This document shows positions 1 to 7,757 of a stretch of DNA of 22,191 nucleotides, piece after piece. This stretch comes from Pseudomonadota bacterium. GTDB lineage: Bacteria > Pseudomonadota > Gammaproteobacteria > UBA5335. How positions within the stretch are numbered: position 1 is the first letter of the stretch; the number at the start of each line of letters is the position of its first letter. The position numbers and the translations under genes were made by a program. The notes beneath the pieces are model-generated. The model worked only from the letters and a program-made list of their open reading frames with translations. It did not search any database and was not told the origin of the DNA. The DNA is taken from assembly GCA_002862965.1 (NCBI GenBank), contig PKCW01000075.1:1-22191 (forward strand), written 5' to 3'.

Positions 1-44
1 GGCGCGACACTGCCACGATCCACCCATCACCCAGGCCGATCCGC

Positions 45-413
45 GTGATTTCCCGTTTTGCCGCCGACCTGTTCCCACGCTCGCCGCCGCGATCGATCAT
101 TCGCCGGGCATGGCCGGGTCTCGTCCTGGCGCTCGCCCTGCTGCTCCCACTGACGCAGCAGGGCGCCCTCCGGCACGCGCTCGAACATGTCTCGCCGCAC
201 GGGCATCACGAACCGGCCGGCCTGCCCGATCCCGGCACCTGCAAGGCCTGCGGCGCCTACGGGGTGCTGGGCAGCGGGCTGCTTGCCGTCGTGGCGTTCG
301 TTCTGGCGCGGGCCCCGCATCCCCGCATCCCGCTTCCCGCACCGTCGGACGAGGTCCCCGCCACGGCGGTCACGACCCGCGCACGCGCACCGCCACATCC
401 CCTGAACGCCTGA
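45..413 (+). CDS. Small membrane-associated His/Cys protein at head of metal-uptake operon
   Basis: A 122-aa protein if the GTG at 45 is used. The frame stays open to the left edge of the window, so the true start may lie upstream, and I see no convincing ribosome binding site. After a basic N-terminus there is a hydrophobic segment at about residues 23-38. It is followed by closely spaced histidines (RHALEH, then HGHH) and a CKAC pair near residue 67, and then a second hydrophobic stretch at about 75-88. This layout of one or two membrane segments with a His cluster and a CxxC pair resembles small DUF2946-like proteins that often sit beside zinc or copper uptake genes. That family assignment is from memory and not certain. 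The next gene begins 78 bases downstream in the same direction, and the operon encodes a metal ABC transporter. I infer a metal-binding accessory role. The tail after residue 90 is Pro/Arg-rich and looks disordered. Confidence 0.6.
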   Translation: MISRFAADLFPRSPPRSIIRRAWPGLVLALALLLPLTQQGALRHALEHVSPHGHHEPAGLPDPGTCKACGAYGVLGSGLLAVVAFVLARAPHPRIPLPAPSDEVPATAVTTRARAPPHPLNA

Positions 414-491
414 GTGCCACCGCGTCCGCGGCACACGGCCGCGCGCCTCATCGACGCGATCCCGACCCGGGACGTTCACGGGAGTGTTTCC

Positions 492-1895
492 ATGTCCACA
501 CGCAATACCTTCATCGTCGCGCTGTGCGCGCTCGCCACCCCGGCGCTGGCTGCGCCGCAGCCGCAGGAACTCGACGCCATCCGCGCCGAGTTCGAGCAGA
601 AATTCCAGGCCCTACAGGCCGACTACGAGGCGCGCCTGAAGGCACTCGAAGGCCGCGTGCAGGCGGCCGAGACGCAGGCCGGCGCGGCGCAGGCAACGGC
701 GCAGACCGCCGCCGCCACCGCCGAGCAGACCGCGCAGGCGGCGCCGCCCCCACCGCCGCCGTCGAGCGCCTTCAACCCCGACATCTCGCTGATCCTGCAG
801 GGCGCCTACAACGACCGCGCCGGCGGCGAGCGGCCGATCTCCGGCTTTCTGCCGGCCGGCGCGCACGCCCATGCCGAGCGCGGCTTCACGCTCGACCACA
901 CCGAGCTGGTGATGAGCGCCAACATCGATCCTTACCTGCGCGGGTATCTGAATCTGGCCTTCCTGGACGACGAAGTGGAGGTCGAGGAGGCCTGGTTCCA
1001 GAGCCTGCAACTCGGCCACGGCCTGACGGTCAAGGGCGGGCGCTTTCGCTCGGGCATCGGCTACCAGAACGAGAAGCACCCGCACGCCTGGGACTTCGCC
1101 GACAACAACCTGGTGTACGAGGCGCTGTTCGGCGAGGGGCTGCTGCAGGATGGCGTGCAGGTGCGCTGGCTGGCGCCGACCGAGCTGTTCTTTGAGCTCG
1201 GTGCCGAAGTGGCCAAAGGGCAGTTCTTTCCGGGTTCGGACGCCGGTGGCGACCAAAACGGCGCCGGCAGTTGGGCGGCCTTTGCGCATCTGGGCGGCGA
1301 TGTCGGCGCCTCGCACAGCTGGCGCACCGGTCTTTCCTACCTGAAGGCGCGGCCGCGCGAGCGCGAGGGCTGGGTGGATGACCTGAACGACGCCGAGGCG
1401 CTGACGCGGTTCTCCGGCGATTCCCGGACCTGGCTGGCCGATGCGGTGTGGAAATGGGCGCCGAACGGCAACCCGCGCGAGCGCAACCTCACGCTGGCGG
1501 CGGAATACTTCCAGCGCGACGAGGACGGTGACCTGACCTGCATCGACAACAGCCTCGACGGCGGTGCCTGCCTGGGCCTGACCGACCGCTACGCCAGCGA
1601 CCAATCGGGCTGGTACGCGCAGGCGGTGTACCAGTTCATGCCGCGCTGGCGCGTCGGCACCCGCTACGGCCGCCTGTCGAGCGGCGACGCCGAACTGGGA
1701 CTGAACGCCGCCAGCCTGGAGGCTGCCGATCTGAATCCGGAGCGCTGGAGCCTGATGACCGACTTCTCGCCGTCGGAGTTCTCGCGCTTTCGCCTGCAAT
1801 TCAACCGCGACGAGGCGCTGGTGGGCGAGCCCGACGACCAGGTCATCCTGCAATACATCATGAGCCTGGGCCCGCACGGCGCCCACCGGTTCTGA
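492..1895 (+). CDS. Outer-membrane beta-barrel protein with N-terminal coiled coil, metal-uptake associated
   Basis: A 467-aa protein. I chose the ATG at 492 because GGGAG lies 7 bases upstream and the protein then opens with a clean signal peptide ending in TPALA. The frame is also open from 414, but that extension is Arg/His-rich and has no such signals. After the signal come a heptad-like charged stretch with LDAIRAEFEQKF at about residues 25-65, an Ala/Thr/Gln-rich part, a run of prolines, and then about 370 residues of alternating amphipathic strands rich in aromatic residues and Gly. The chain ends in HGAHRF, and a terminal Phe is usual for proteins inserted by the BAM machinery. Coiled coil plus linker plus barrel is seen in some porin families. 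The binding-protein gene begins 10 bases downstream, so I infer that it admits a metal or metal chelate across the outer membrane. No TonB box or plug domain was recognised, so it is probably not a classical TonB receptor. Confidence 0.75.
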   Translation: MSTRNTFIVALCALATPALAAPQPQELDAIRAEFEQKFQALQADYEARLKALEGRVQAAETQAGAAQATAQTAAATAEQTAQAAPPPPPPSSAFNPDISLILQGAYNDRAGGERPISGFLPAGAHAHAERGFTLDHTELVMSANIDPYLRGYLNLAFLDDEVEVEEAWFQSLQLGHGLTVKGGRFRSGIGYQNEKHPHAWDFADNNLVYEALFGEGLLQDGVQVRWLAPTELFFELGAEVAKGQFFPGSDAGGDQNGAGSWAAFAHLGGDVGASHSWRTGLSYLKARPREREGWVDDLNDAEALTRFSGDSRTWLADAVWKWAPNGNPRERNLTLAAEYFQRDEDGDLTCIDNSLDGGACLGLTDRYASDQSGWYAQAVYQFMPRWRVGTRYGRLSSGDAELGLNAASLEAADLNPERWSLMTDFSPSEFSRFRLQFNRDEALVGEPDDQVILQYIMSLGPHGAHRF

Positions 1896-1905
1896 GGAGT
1901 TCACG

Positions 1906-2805
1906 ATGAGAACCGCATTTGCATTCATGGTGCTGGCGCTGCTGCTGGCGGCGCCAGCACAGGCCGCCCTGCGCGTGCTCGCCTGCGAGCCCGAGTGGGC
2001 GGCGCTGACCCGTGAGCTGGCCGGTGAGCTGGCCGAGGTCGATTCGGCCACCACCGCGCTGCAGGACCCGCACCGCATCGAGGCGCGGCCGTCGCTGCTG
2101 GCCAAGGCGCGGCGGGCGGACCTGCTGGTCTGCACCGGCGCCGAGCTGGAGGCGGGCTGGCTGCCGCTGCTTCAGCGCGAGGCCGGCAACGGCCGCATCC
2201 AGCCGGGCCAGCCGGGCTACTTCGAGGCGAGCGCTCAGGTGCCGCTGCTGGAGCGACCGACCCAGCTCGACCGCGCCCAGGGCGACGTGCACGCCGCCGG
2301 CAATCCGCACGTGCAGCTCGATCCGCGCCGCATGGCCACCATCGCCGCTGCGCTCGCGACGCGTCTGTCGCAGCTCGATCCGGCCCACGCCGCGCGCTAC
2401 GCCGAGCGCAACACCGACTTCCAGGCCCGTTGGCAGGCGGCGATCACCCGCTGGGAGGGGCAGGGCGCGCGGCTCAAGGGCGTGCCGGTGGTGGTGCACC
2501 ACAGGAGCTTCAGCTATCTGGCCGACTGGCTGGGGCTGGTGGTGGTGGGCGATCTCGAACCCAAGCCCGGCGTCGAGCCTTCGGCTGCGCACCTTGCGGA
2601 GCTGCTCGGGTCGCTGCACGCCCGCCCGGCGCGGATGATCCTGCGGGCGGCCTATCAATCCGCGCAGCCATCCGCGTGGCTGTCGCAGAAGGCCGGCATC
2701 CCGGCAGTCGAGCTGCCGTACACGGTCGGCGGCGCGCCGGGCAGCGACGACCTGTTCGGCCTGTTCGAGGTCACCCTGGCGCGGCTGCTGGCGGCGGCGC
2801 CATGA
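1906..2805 (+). CDS. Metal ABC transporter substrate-binding protein (ZnuA-like)
   Basis: A 299-aa periplasmic protein of the cluster A-I (TroA/ZnuA) metal-binding family. The ATG at 1906 is preceded by GAGGAG, which overlaps the stop of the barrel gene. A signal peptide ends near APAQA (residue 20). Likely metal ligands, placed by comparison with ZnuA, are His56 in the DPH motif, His135 in the GNPH motif, His199 in VVHHRSF, and Asp281 or Asp282 near the C-terminus in GSDDLF. The long His-rich loop found in many ZnuA proteins is absent, because residues 105-132 carry only one His. The stop codon overlaps the ATG of the permease (ATGA), so the two are probably translationally coupled. Zinc is the most likely substrate given three His plus one acidic residue, but manganese cannot be excluded from sequence alone. 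Confidence 0.9.
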   Translation: MRTAFAFMVLALLLAAPAQAALRVLACEPEWAALTRELAGELAEVDSATTALQDPHRIEARPSLLAKARRADLLVCTGAELEAGWLPLLQREAGNGRIQPGQPGYFEASAQVPLLERPTQLDRAQGDVHAAGNPHVQLDPRRMATIAAALATRLSQLDPAHAARYAERNTDFQARWQAAITRWEGQGARLKGVPVVVHHRSFSYLADWLGLVVVGDLEPKPGVEPSAAHLAELLGSLHARPARMILRAAYQSAQPSAWLSQKAGIPAVELPYTVGGAPGSDDLFGLFEVTLARLLAAAP

Positions 2806-3551
2806 CGCTCGGCGCGGTCGAGCCCGGCCTGCTGCTGCCGGCCTTCGCGGCCGGCCTGCTGGTGCTGGCCACCCACGTGCCTTTGGGCAGCGAGGTGCTG
2901 CGGCGGGGGATCATCTTCATCGATCTGGCCATCGCCCAGTTCGCCGGGCTCGGCATCGTCATCGCGAGCGCGCTCGGTTTCGAGGTGGGCGGCTGGCGCA
3001 TGCAGCTCGCCGCGGTGCTGGCGGCGCTGGCCGGGGCGCTGCTGCTTCGCGTCCTCGAACACCGGGCGCGCGAGCGGCTGGAAGCGCTGATCGGCGTCGG
3101 CTTCGTCACTGCCGCCTGCACGGCGATCGTGCTGATGAGCCACGACCCGCACGCCGGCGAGCACCTGCAGGAGCTGCTGGTCGGGCAGATCCTGTGGACC
3201 ACCTGGGGCGGCCTGTGGCCTTTGGCGCTGGTGACGGCGGCAGTGCTGGCCGCCTGGTTCGGGCTGCGCCTGAAGGCTTCGCCGCTTGGCTTCTACGCGC
3301 TGTTCGCGCTCACCGTCACCGCCTCGGTGCAGGTGGTCGGCGTGTATCTGGTGTTTGCGAGCCTGATCGTGCCGGCGCTCGCCGCAGCCGGCCGGGTGGG
3401 GCGAGCGTATGTGATCGGTGCCAGCGGCTACGCGCTGGGGCTACTCGCGTCGGCGCTGTTCGACCTGCCGGCCGGGGCGGCGATCGTGCTGGGGCTGGTG
3501 GCAGTGGGCAGCCTCGCGGCGCTCGCGTCGCGGCCGGCGCCATCCTCGTGA
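2802..3551 (+). CDS. Metal ABC transporter permease (ZnuB-like)
   Basis: A 249-aa integral membrane protein of the ABC-3 permease family (ZnuB, MntB, TroC). The start ATG overlaps the stop of the binding-protein gene. Several hydrophobic helices cover almost the whole chain. Family hallmarks are the early segment with the RGIIFIDLAIAQFAGLG motif (around residues 35-50), the middle helix around GFVTAACTAIVL, and the late VVGVYLVFASLIVPALAA segment. It would form the membrane channel that receives the metal from the preceding binding protein. No ATP-binding subunit gene follows, since ilvD begins 54 bases later, and none precedes it within the window. The ATPase must therefore be encoded elsewhere, or left of the window. 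Confidence 0.9.
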   Translation: MTLGAVEPGLLLPAFAAGLLVLATHVPLGSEVLRRGIIFIDLAIAQFAGLGIVIASALGFEVGGWRMQLAAVLAALAGALLLRVLEHRARERLEALIGVGFVTAACTAIVLMSHDPHAGEHLQELLVGQILWTTWGGLWPLALVTAAVLAAWFGLRLKASPLGFYALFALTVTASVQVVGVYLVFASLIVPALAAAGRVGRAYVIGASGYALGLLASALFDLPAGAAIVLGLVAVGSLAALASRPAPSS

Positions 3552-3566
3552 AAGCCCCGGCAGGGG

Positions 3567-3572
3567 TACAAT
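3567..3572 (+). promoter_or_regulatory. Possible -10 element upstream of ilvD
   Basis: TACAAT lies 33 bases upstream of the ilvD start in the short gap after the permease gene. It matches a sigma-70 -10 box in five of six positions. No good -35 hexamer is found 16-18 bases upstream, so this is a weak candidate. Read-through from the metal operon is also possible. Confidence 0.3.
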
Positions 3573-3605
3573 GACCGGCTCACGACCGATGCGCGAGTGA
3601 CCGCC

Positions 3606-5480
3606 ATGCCCGACTATCGTTCCTGGACCACCACCCGCGGCCGCAACATGGCCGGCGCCCGCGCCCTGTGGCGCGCCACCGGCATGAAGGACGGCGATTT
3701 CGCCAAGCCCATCATCGCCATCGCCAACTCCTTCACCCAGTTCGTGCCCGGCCATGTGCACCTGAAGGATCTGGGCCAGCTGGTCGCGCGCGAGATCGAG
3801 GCCGCCGGCGCCGTGGCCAAGGAATTCAACACCATCGCGGTGGACGACGGCATCGCCATGGGCCACGACGGCATGCTCTATTCGCTGCCCTCGCGCGACC
3901 TCATCGCCGACTCGGTCGAGTACATGGTGAACGCGCATTGCGCCGACGCCCTGGTGTGCATCTCCAACTGCGACAAGATCACCCCCGGCATGCTCAATGC
4001 GGCGCTGCGCCTGAACATCCCCACGGTGTTCGTCTCCGGTGGCCCGATGGAAGCCGGCAAGGTGGTCTGGGACGACCAGACGCTCAAGCTCGATCTCGTC
4101 GACGCCATGGTGTCGGCCGCCGATGCCAAGGTCAGCGACGAGCGCGTCGGGCAGCTCGAGCGCTCGGCCTGCCCGACCTGCGGCTCGTGCTCGGGCATGT
4201 TCACCGCCAACTCCATGAACTGCCTCACCGAAGCGCTGGGCCTGTCGCTGCCGGGCAATGGCTCGCTGCTCGCCACCCACGCCGATCGCGAAGGGCTGTT
4301 CCGGCGCGCGGCGCGGCTGATCGTCGCCAACACCCGCCGCTACTACGAGGACAACGACGCCGCCGTGCTGCCGCGCAACGTCGCGACCTTCGCCGCCTTC
4401 GAGAACGCCATCGCCCTCGACATCGCCATGGGCGGCTCGACCAACACGGTGCTGCACCTGCTGGCCGCGGCCTTCGAAGCCGGCGTCGATTTCACCATGG
4501 CCGACATCGACCGCATGTCGCGCCGCGTGCCGCATCTGGCCAAGGTCGCCCCGTCCATCCAGACCTACCACATGGAGGACGTGCACCGCGCCGGCGGCGT
4601 GACGGCCATCCTGGGGGAGCTGGAGCGCGGCGGGCTCGTCCATCGCGACGTGCCGACCGTGCTGCACGAGAGCCTCGGCGCGCAGATCGACGCCTGGGAC
4701 ATCCGCCGCACGCAGGATGAGGCGGTTCACCACTACTTCCGCGCCGCGCCCGGTGGCGTGCCGACCCAGGTCGCCTTCTCGCAGGACCGCCGCTTCGCCG
4801 AGCTGGATACGGACCGCGCCGGCGGCTGTATCCGCGACATCGCGCACGCCTATTCGCAGGACGGCGGCCTCGCCGTGCTCTACGGCAACCTCGCCAAGGA
4901 CGGCTGCATCGTCAAGACCGCGGGCGTGGACGCACACATTCTCCGGTTCTCCGGCCCGGCGCGGGTGTTCGAATCGCAGGATGCGGCCGTGGACGCCATT
5001 CTCGGCGACCGCATCGGCCCCGGCGACGTGGTGGTGATCCGCTACGAAGGCCCGCGCGGCGGCCCGGGCATGCAGGAAATGCTCTATCCCACCAGCTACC
5101 TGAAATCCAAGGGGCTCGGCAAGCTCTGCGCCCTCGTCACCGACGGGCGCTTCTCCGGCGGCACCTCGGGGCTCTCCATCGGCCATGCCTCGCCCGAGGC
5201 GGCCGAAGGCGGCACGATCGGTCTGGTCGAGGAAGGCGACTTCATCGACATCGACATTCCCGAGCGGCGCATCCACCTGCGCGTCGCCGAGGACGAACTG
5301 GCGCGCCGGCGCGCGGCGATGCTGGCCCGGGGCGCAGGCGCCTGGCAGCCCGCCGCCCCGCGCGCGCGCCGGGTCTCCGCCGCGCTGCGCGCCTACGCCG
5401 CCATGACCACCTCCGCCGCCTTCGGCGCCGTGCGCGACGTCAGCCAGCTCGAACGCAAAGCGCCGCCTGTGGCCGACTGA
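3606..5480 (+). CDS. ilvD: Dihydroxy-acid dehydratase
   Basis: A 624-aa enzyme that dehydrates 2,3-dihydroxy-3-methylbutanoate and -pentanoate to the 2-oxo acids, the third step of the common valine/isoleucine pathway in the cytoplasm. The sequence follows E. coli IlvD along its full length: [20 protein letters not shown] at the N-terminus, NCDKITPGM with Cys122, and [11 protein letters not shown] with Cys189, Cys192 and Cys195. Later come [12 protein letters not shown] and [15 protein letters not shown]. At residues 46-52 it reads FVPGHVH, without the extra Cys that plant and cyanobacterial-type [2Fe-2S] enzymes carry there, so an oxygen-sensitive [4Fe-4S] E. coli-type enzyme is expected. 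I chose the ATG at 3606 because homology begins there. An in-frame GTG three codons upstream is possible but less likely. It is not clustered with other ilv genes here. Confidence 0.98.
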   Translation: MPDYRSWTTTRGRNMAGARALWRATGMKDGDFAKPIIAIANSFTQFVPGHVHLKDLGQLVAREIEAAGAVAKEFNTIAVDDGIAMGHDGMLYSLPSRDLIADSVEYMVNAHCADALVCISNCDKITPGMLNAALRLNIPTVFVSGGPMEAGKVVWDDQTLKLDLVDAMVSAADAKVSDERVGQLERSACPTCGSCSGMFTANSMNCLTEALGLSLPGNGSLLATHADREGLFRRAARLIVANTRRYYEDNDAAVLPRNVATFAAFENAIALDIAMGGSTNTVLHLLAAAFEAGVDFTMADIDRMSRRVPHLAKVAPSIQTYHMEDVHRAGGVTAILGELERGGLVHRDVPTVLHESLGAQIDAWDIRRTQDEAVHHYFRAAPGGVPTQVAFSQDRRFAELDTDRAGGCIRDIAHAYSQDGGLAVLYGNLAKDGCIVKTAGVDAHILRFSGPARVFESQDAAVDAILGDRIGPGDVVVIRYEGPRGGPGMQEMLYPTSYLKSKGLGKLCALVTDGRFSGGTSGLSIGHASPEAAEGGTIGLVEEGDFIDIDIPERRIHLRVAEDELARRRAAMLARGAGAWQPAAPRARRVSAALRAYAAMTTSAAFGAVRDVSQLERKAPPVAD

Positions 5481-5498
5481 GCCGCGCACTCGCCCTCA

Positions 5499-5520
5499 CG
5501 CCCCGGCCCGCGCCGGGGCG
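5499..5520 (+). terminator. GC-rich stem-loop after ilvD
   Basis: A perfect 9-bp inverted repeat (CGCCCCGGC / GCCGGGGCG) with a 4-base loop lies 18 bases after the ilvD stop codon. There is no T-run behind it, so it is not a textbook intrinsic terminator. It could protect the 3' end of the transcript or act as a weak terminator that insulates the next unit. Confidence 0.45.
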
Positions 5521-5607
5521 CACATGCCTCGCCACCCTGAACCCTCATTCACGAGCCGTCATCACCGGCATGGGCCCGCCTGCATGGCGCGTGGGGAATC
5601 TTGGTCT

Positions 5608-5660
5608 GGATTTTATAAATAAGTTTCAAATACGAAAATTTTGCGCTTAAAATAAGATTA
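5608..5660 (+). promoter_or_regulatory. AT-rich leader, probable promoter of the rloAB unit
   Basis: About 50 bases of strongly AT-rich sequence interrupt very GC-rich surroundings, just upstream of the ATPase gene. It contains TATAAA at 5614-5619, TTTCAA at 5624-5629 and TAAAAT at 5648-5653. The last two sit 18 bases apart and could serve as -35 and -10. Exact promoter elements are uncertain, but the composition change marks the likely start of a separately transcribed, possibly acquired unit. Confidence 0.5.
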
Positions 5661-5685
5661 TTTGAGCAACTCCCGGCGAATAAAG

Positions 5686-6954
5686 ATGCTGCTGGAATTC
5701 CGCATCAGGAACTTTCGCAGCCTGCGCGACGAGCAGGTGCTGAGTCTGGTAGCGTCCAAGGACAAGACTCTGCACGACACCAATACGCTGGGCACGGGCC
5801 TGAAGGCCGCGCCGCATCTGCTGCGGAGCGCCGTGGTGTACGGCGCCAATGCCGGCGGCAAATCCAACCTCATCAAGGCTCTCCAGTTCATGCGTGGCGT
5901 GGTGCTGGAATCGGGCACGGTCATCCAGCCGGGCCAGACCTACGCGGTGCAACCCTTCAGGTTGGATGACGCCTCGGTCGGTCAGCCTACCGAGTTTGAA
6001 GTCACCTTCCTGCTGGACGGCGTGCGTTACCAGTATGGTTTCGCCATGACGCCGCAGCGCATCGTCAGCGAGCACCTGCTGGTCTACAAGGCGTTCAAAC
6101 CCCAGCGCTGGTTCAAGCGGCGGTTCGATGCCGACAGCGGCGGCGACGTGTACGAGTTCGGTCCCGGGATCAAGGGCGCCAAGCACCTTTGGGAAGGCGC
6201 CACCCGCCCGAATGCCTTGTTCCTGTCGATGGCGGTGCAGCTCAACAGCGAAGCGCTCCGCCCCGTGTTCGACTGGTTCGTCGGTCACTTGATCATCATC
6301 AACGAGCAGACACCGCTGTCGCTAGAGTTCTCGATGCAGATGCTCAAGCAAGCCGACGGCCGCAGACAGATCTGCGAGTTCATGCGCGCAGCGGATATCA
6401 GCATTGCGGACATCGAAGTCATCACCCGCAAGGTTCCGGGGCAGGCCGTGCACGTTGACCTGGTTGCGGGCAAGACCGAGGTGAGACCTGAGGAAAGAGA
6501 GGAGAATCAATTGCACTTCTCCCACGTCACGGCGCAGGGACAAGCCGTGTTCGATGTGGCTGATGAATCCAGCGGCACCCGCAACCTGCTGTTTCTTGCA
6601 GGGCCGGTGCTCGACATCCTGCACAAGGGGCTGACCCTGGTCATCGACGAACTGGACACCAGCCTGCATCCCCTGCTGGTGCGCGAGCTGGTGCGGTTGT
6701 TTCACCAGCCGGACCTCAACACCGGCGGCGCGCAGCTCATCTTCACCACGCACGACACCGCACTGCTGGGTGCATCCGACCTGTTTCGACGCGATCAGGT
6801 CTGGTTCGTCGAAAAGGACGCAGAGCAGGCGTCCACACTGGTCGCGCTCGCCGAGTTCAGCCCGCGCAAGAACGAGGCGCTGGAGCGCGGCTACCTGCAG
6901 GGACGCTACGGCGGCGTGCCGTTTCTGGGCCACGTGCTGGGTCTGAAGCACTGA
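5686..6954 (+). CDS. rloA: RloA-type AAA ATPase (AAA_15/AAA_21), putative defence protein
   Basis: A 422-aa SMC/OLD-like ATPase. The Walker A motif GANAGGKS is at residues 53-60. An ABC-type signature region ESSGTRNL is at about 294-301. Walker B LTLVIDELDTSLHP is at about 317-330, with the catalytic-type Glu in DELD, and the switch His is in TTHD near 356. The C-terminus carries the GRYGGVPFLG motif, typical of RloA-like proteins. The start is uncertain: the ATG at 5686 matches the usual beginning (LLEFRIRNFRS), but only a poor ribosome binding site precedes it, and a TTG at 5662 is in frame. The next gene starts inside its stop codon (TGATG), so the pair is coupled. By family knowledge RloA/RloB pairs occur in restriction-modification islands, and I recall the same architecture in lactococcal AbiLi/AbiLii. 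The anti-phage role here is inferred. The likely mechanism is an ATPase that senses or regulates a partner effector. Confidence 0.88.
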   Translation: MLLEFRIRNFRSLRDEQVLSLVASKDKTLHDTNTLGTGLKAAPHLLRSAVVYGANAGGKSNLIKALQFMRGVVLESGTVIQPGQTYAVQPFRLDDASVGQPTEFEVTFLLDGVRYQYGFAMTPQRIVSEHLLVYKAFKPQRWFKRRFDADSGGDVYEFGPGIKGAKHLWEGATRPNALFLSMAVQLNSEALRPVFDWFVGHLIIINEQTPLSLEFSMQMLKQADGRRQICEFMRAADISIADIEVITRKVPGQAVHVDLVAGKTEVRPEEREENQLHFSHVTAQGQAVFDVADESSGTRNLLFLAGPVLDILHKGLTLVIDELDTSLHPLLVRELVRLFHQPDLNTGGAQLIFTTHDTALLGASDLFRRDQVWFVEKDAEQASTLVALAEFSPRKNEALERGYLQGRYGGVPFLGHVLGLKH

Positions 6955-7616
6955 TGGGGCGCGACGACTCTCCCAAAGAGCGTCAGCGCAAACAGCTCGA
7001 ACGCAAGCTGGGCCGGCGCGCCAGCTACGACCGCATTCTGATCGTCTCGGAAGGCAGCCGAACCGAGCCGAACTATTTCTGGGAAATCCGCGTCGCCCAT
7101 CGTCTGCACACCGCCAACGTGGCGGTGCAACCCAGTGACCTCGGCACCGAGCCGATACAGGTGGTGCAGTATGCGAAGGCGCTGTTCGAGAACGGCGACC
7201 TTCGCAGGCAGATCCAGCCGCGGGCCTTCGAGCAGGTCTACGCGGTGTTCGACCGCGACGACCATCGCACCTACTTCGATGCTTTGCAGTTCGCTGAATC
7301 CCTCGATCGCACGCTGCGCAACGACAACAAGCAGCCGGTACGTTTCAGGGCCATCGCATCAGTGCCGAGCTTCGAACTATGGCTGTCGCTGCACTACGAG
7401 GACATTCAGGCGCCGATTCATCGGCGCGAAGTGATGCAGCGGCTGAAGCGCCACATCCCGGACTACGAAAAAGGGGCAGGCGGTGCCTTCGCCGCCACGT
7501 GCGACCGTTTGCCCACCGCCACGCAGCGGGCTCAAGCGCTGGTCCATAACGGGTCAAAATCCTACACGGCCATCGGCGAGCTGGTGACCTTGTTAACCGG
7601 GCTGAGCCGTCGATGA
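6954..7616 (+). CDS. rloB: RloB family protein, putative effector of the ATPase pair
   Basis: A 220-aa protein starting within the stop of the ATPase gene. It matches the RloB family in layout: a basic N-terminus, then IVSEGSRTEPNYF at residues 30-42, a central VFDRDDH at 98-104, SVPSFELWLSLHYE at about 136-149, and a C-terminal helix with GELVTLLTGL. The glutamate after a hydrophobic strand (E33) and the later DxDD cluster (D100, D102, D103) follow the order of acidic residues in TOPRIM nuclease folds. I therefore infer a TOPRIM-like, metal-dependent nuclease or related effector, parallel to the AAA plus TOPRIM partners of OLD/Gabija/PARIS systems. That catalytic reading is inference, and RloB itself has been poorly characterised. 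No toxin-antitoxin or modification gene is adjacent. Confidence 0.87.
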   Translation: MGRDDSPKERQRKQLERKLGRRASYDRILIVSEGSRTEPNYFWEIRVAHRLHTANVAVQPSDLGTEPIQVVQYAKALFENGDLRRQIQPRAFEQVYAVFDRDDHRTYFDALQFAESLDRTLRNDNKQPVRFRAIASVPSFELWLSLHYEDIQAPIHRREVMQRLKRHIPDYEKGAGGAFAATCDRLPTATQRAQALVHNGSKSYTAIGELVTLLTGLSRR

Positions 7617-7723
7617 CGAGGCTGTGGCCCGAAGTCGCCGCGGCCGCGGCCGCTGGCAGACTTTCTGCGTTTTGCGCATGCCGCCACCTGATCGTCTGGC
7701 TTGACGCGCTCAAAAAACTCTGA
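7613..7723 (+). CDS. Possible small coupled ORF after rloB (36 aa)
   Basis: An ATG overlaps the rloB stop (ATGA at 7613-7616) and opens a 36-codon frame ending at a TGA at 7721-7723. The product starts MTRLWPEVAAAAAAGRL and ends VWLDALKKL. It has a run of six alanines, two cysteines in FCACRH, and a plausible amphipathic C-terminal helix. The same stop/start overlap links genes elsewhere in this window, which is the only argument that it is translated. I recognise no family. It could equally be chance, because the local sequence is repetitive GCGGCCGCGGCCGC. Confidence 0.25.
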   Translation: MTRLWPEVAAAAAAGRLSAFCACRHLIVWLDALKKL

Positions 7724-7757
7724 TCGACATTTGCGTTCCGCCGTGTATGCGCTTGAA

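Noticed and set aside
414..491. Upstream extension of the barrel protein from a GTG at 414
   Set aside because: The extension is Arg/His-rich and would bury the signal peptide. The ATG at 492 has GGGAG at proper spacing.
612..2135. Long minus-strand frame opposite the barrel and binding-protein genes
   Set aside because: The plus-strand genes have signal peptides, ribosome binding sites and family motifs. The antisense product is low-complexity Arg/Ala/Val and spans two real genes.
3441..5489. Very long open frame on the minus strand opposite ilvD (682 codons)
   Set aside because: It is the antisense shadow of a certain ilvD gene in GC-rich DNA. The product is a His/Gly/Val/Arg-rich composition with no domain.
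7630..7665. GCGGCCGCGGCCGC repeat after rloB as a possible recombination site or terminator
   Set aside because: It is short, simple GC sequence with no matching copy upstream of the module and no T-run, so there is nothing to support a function.
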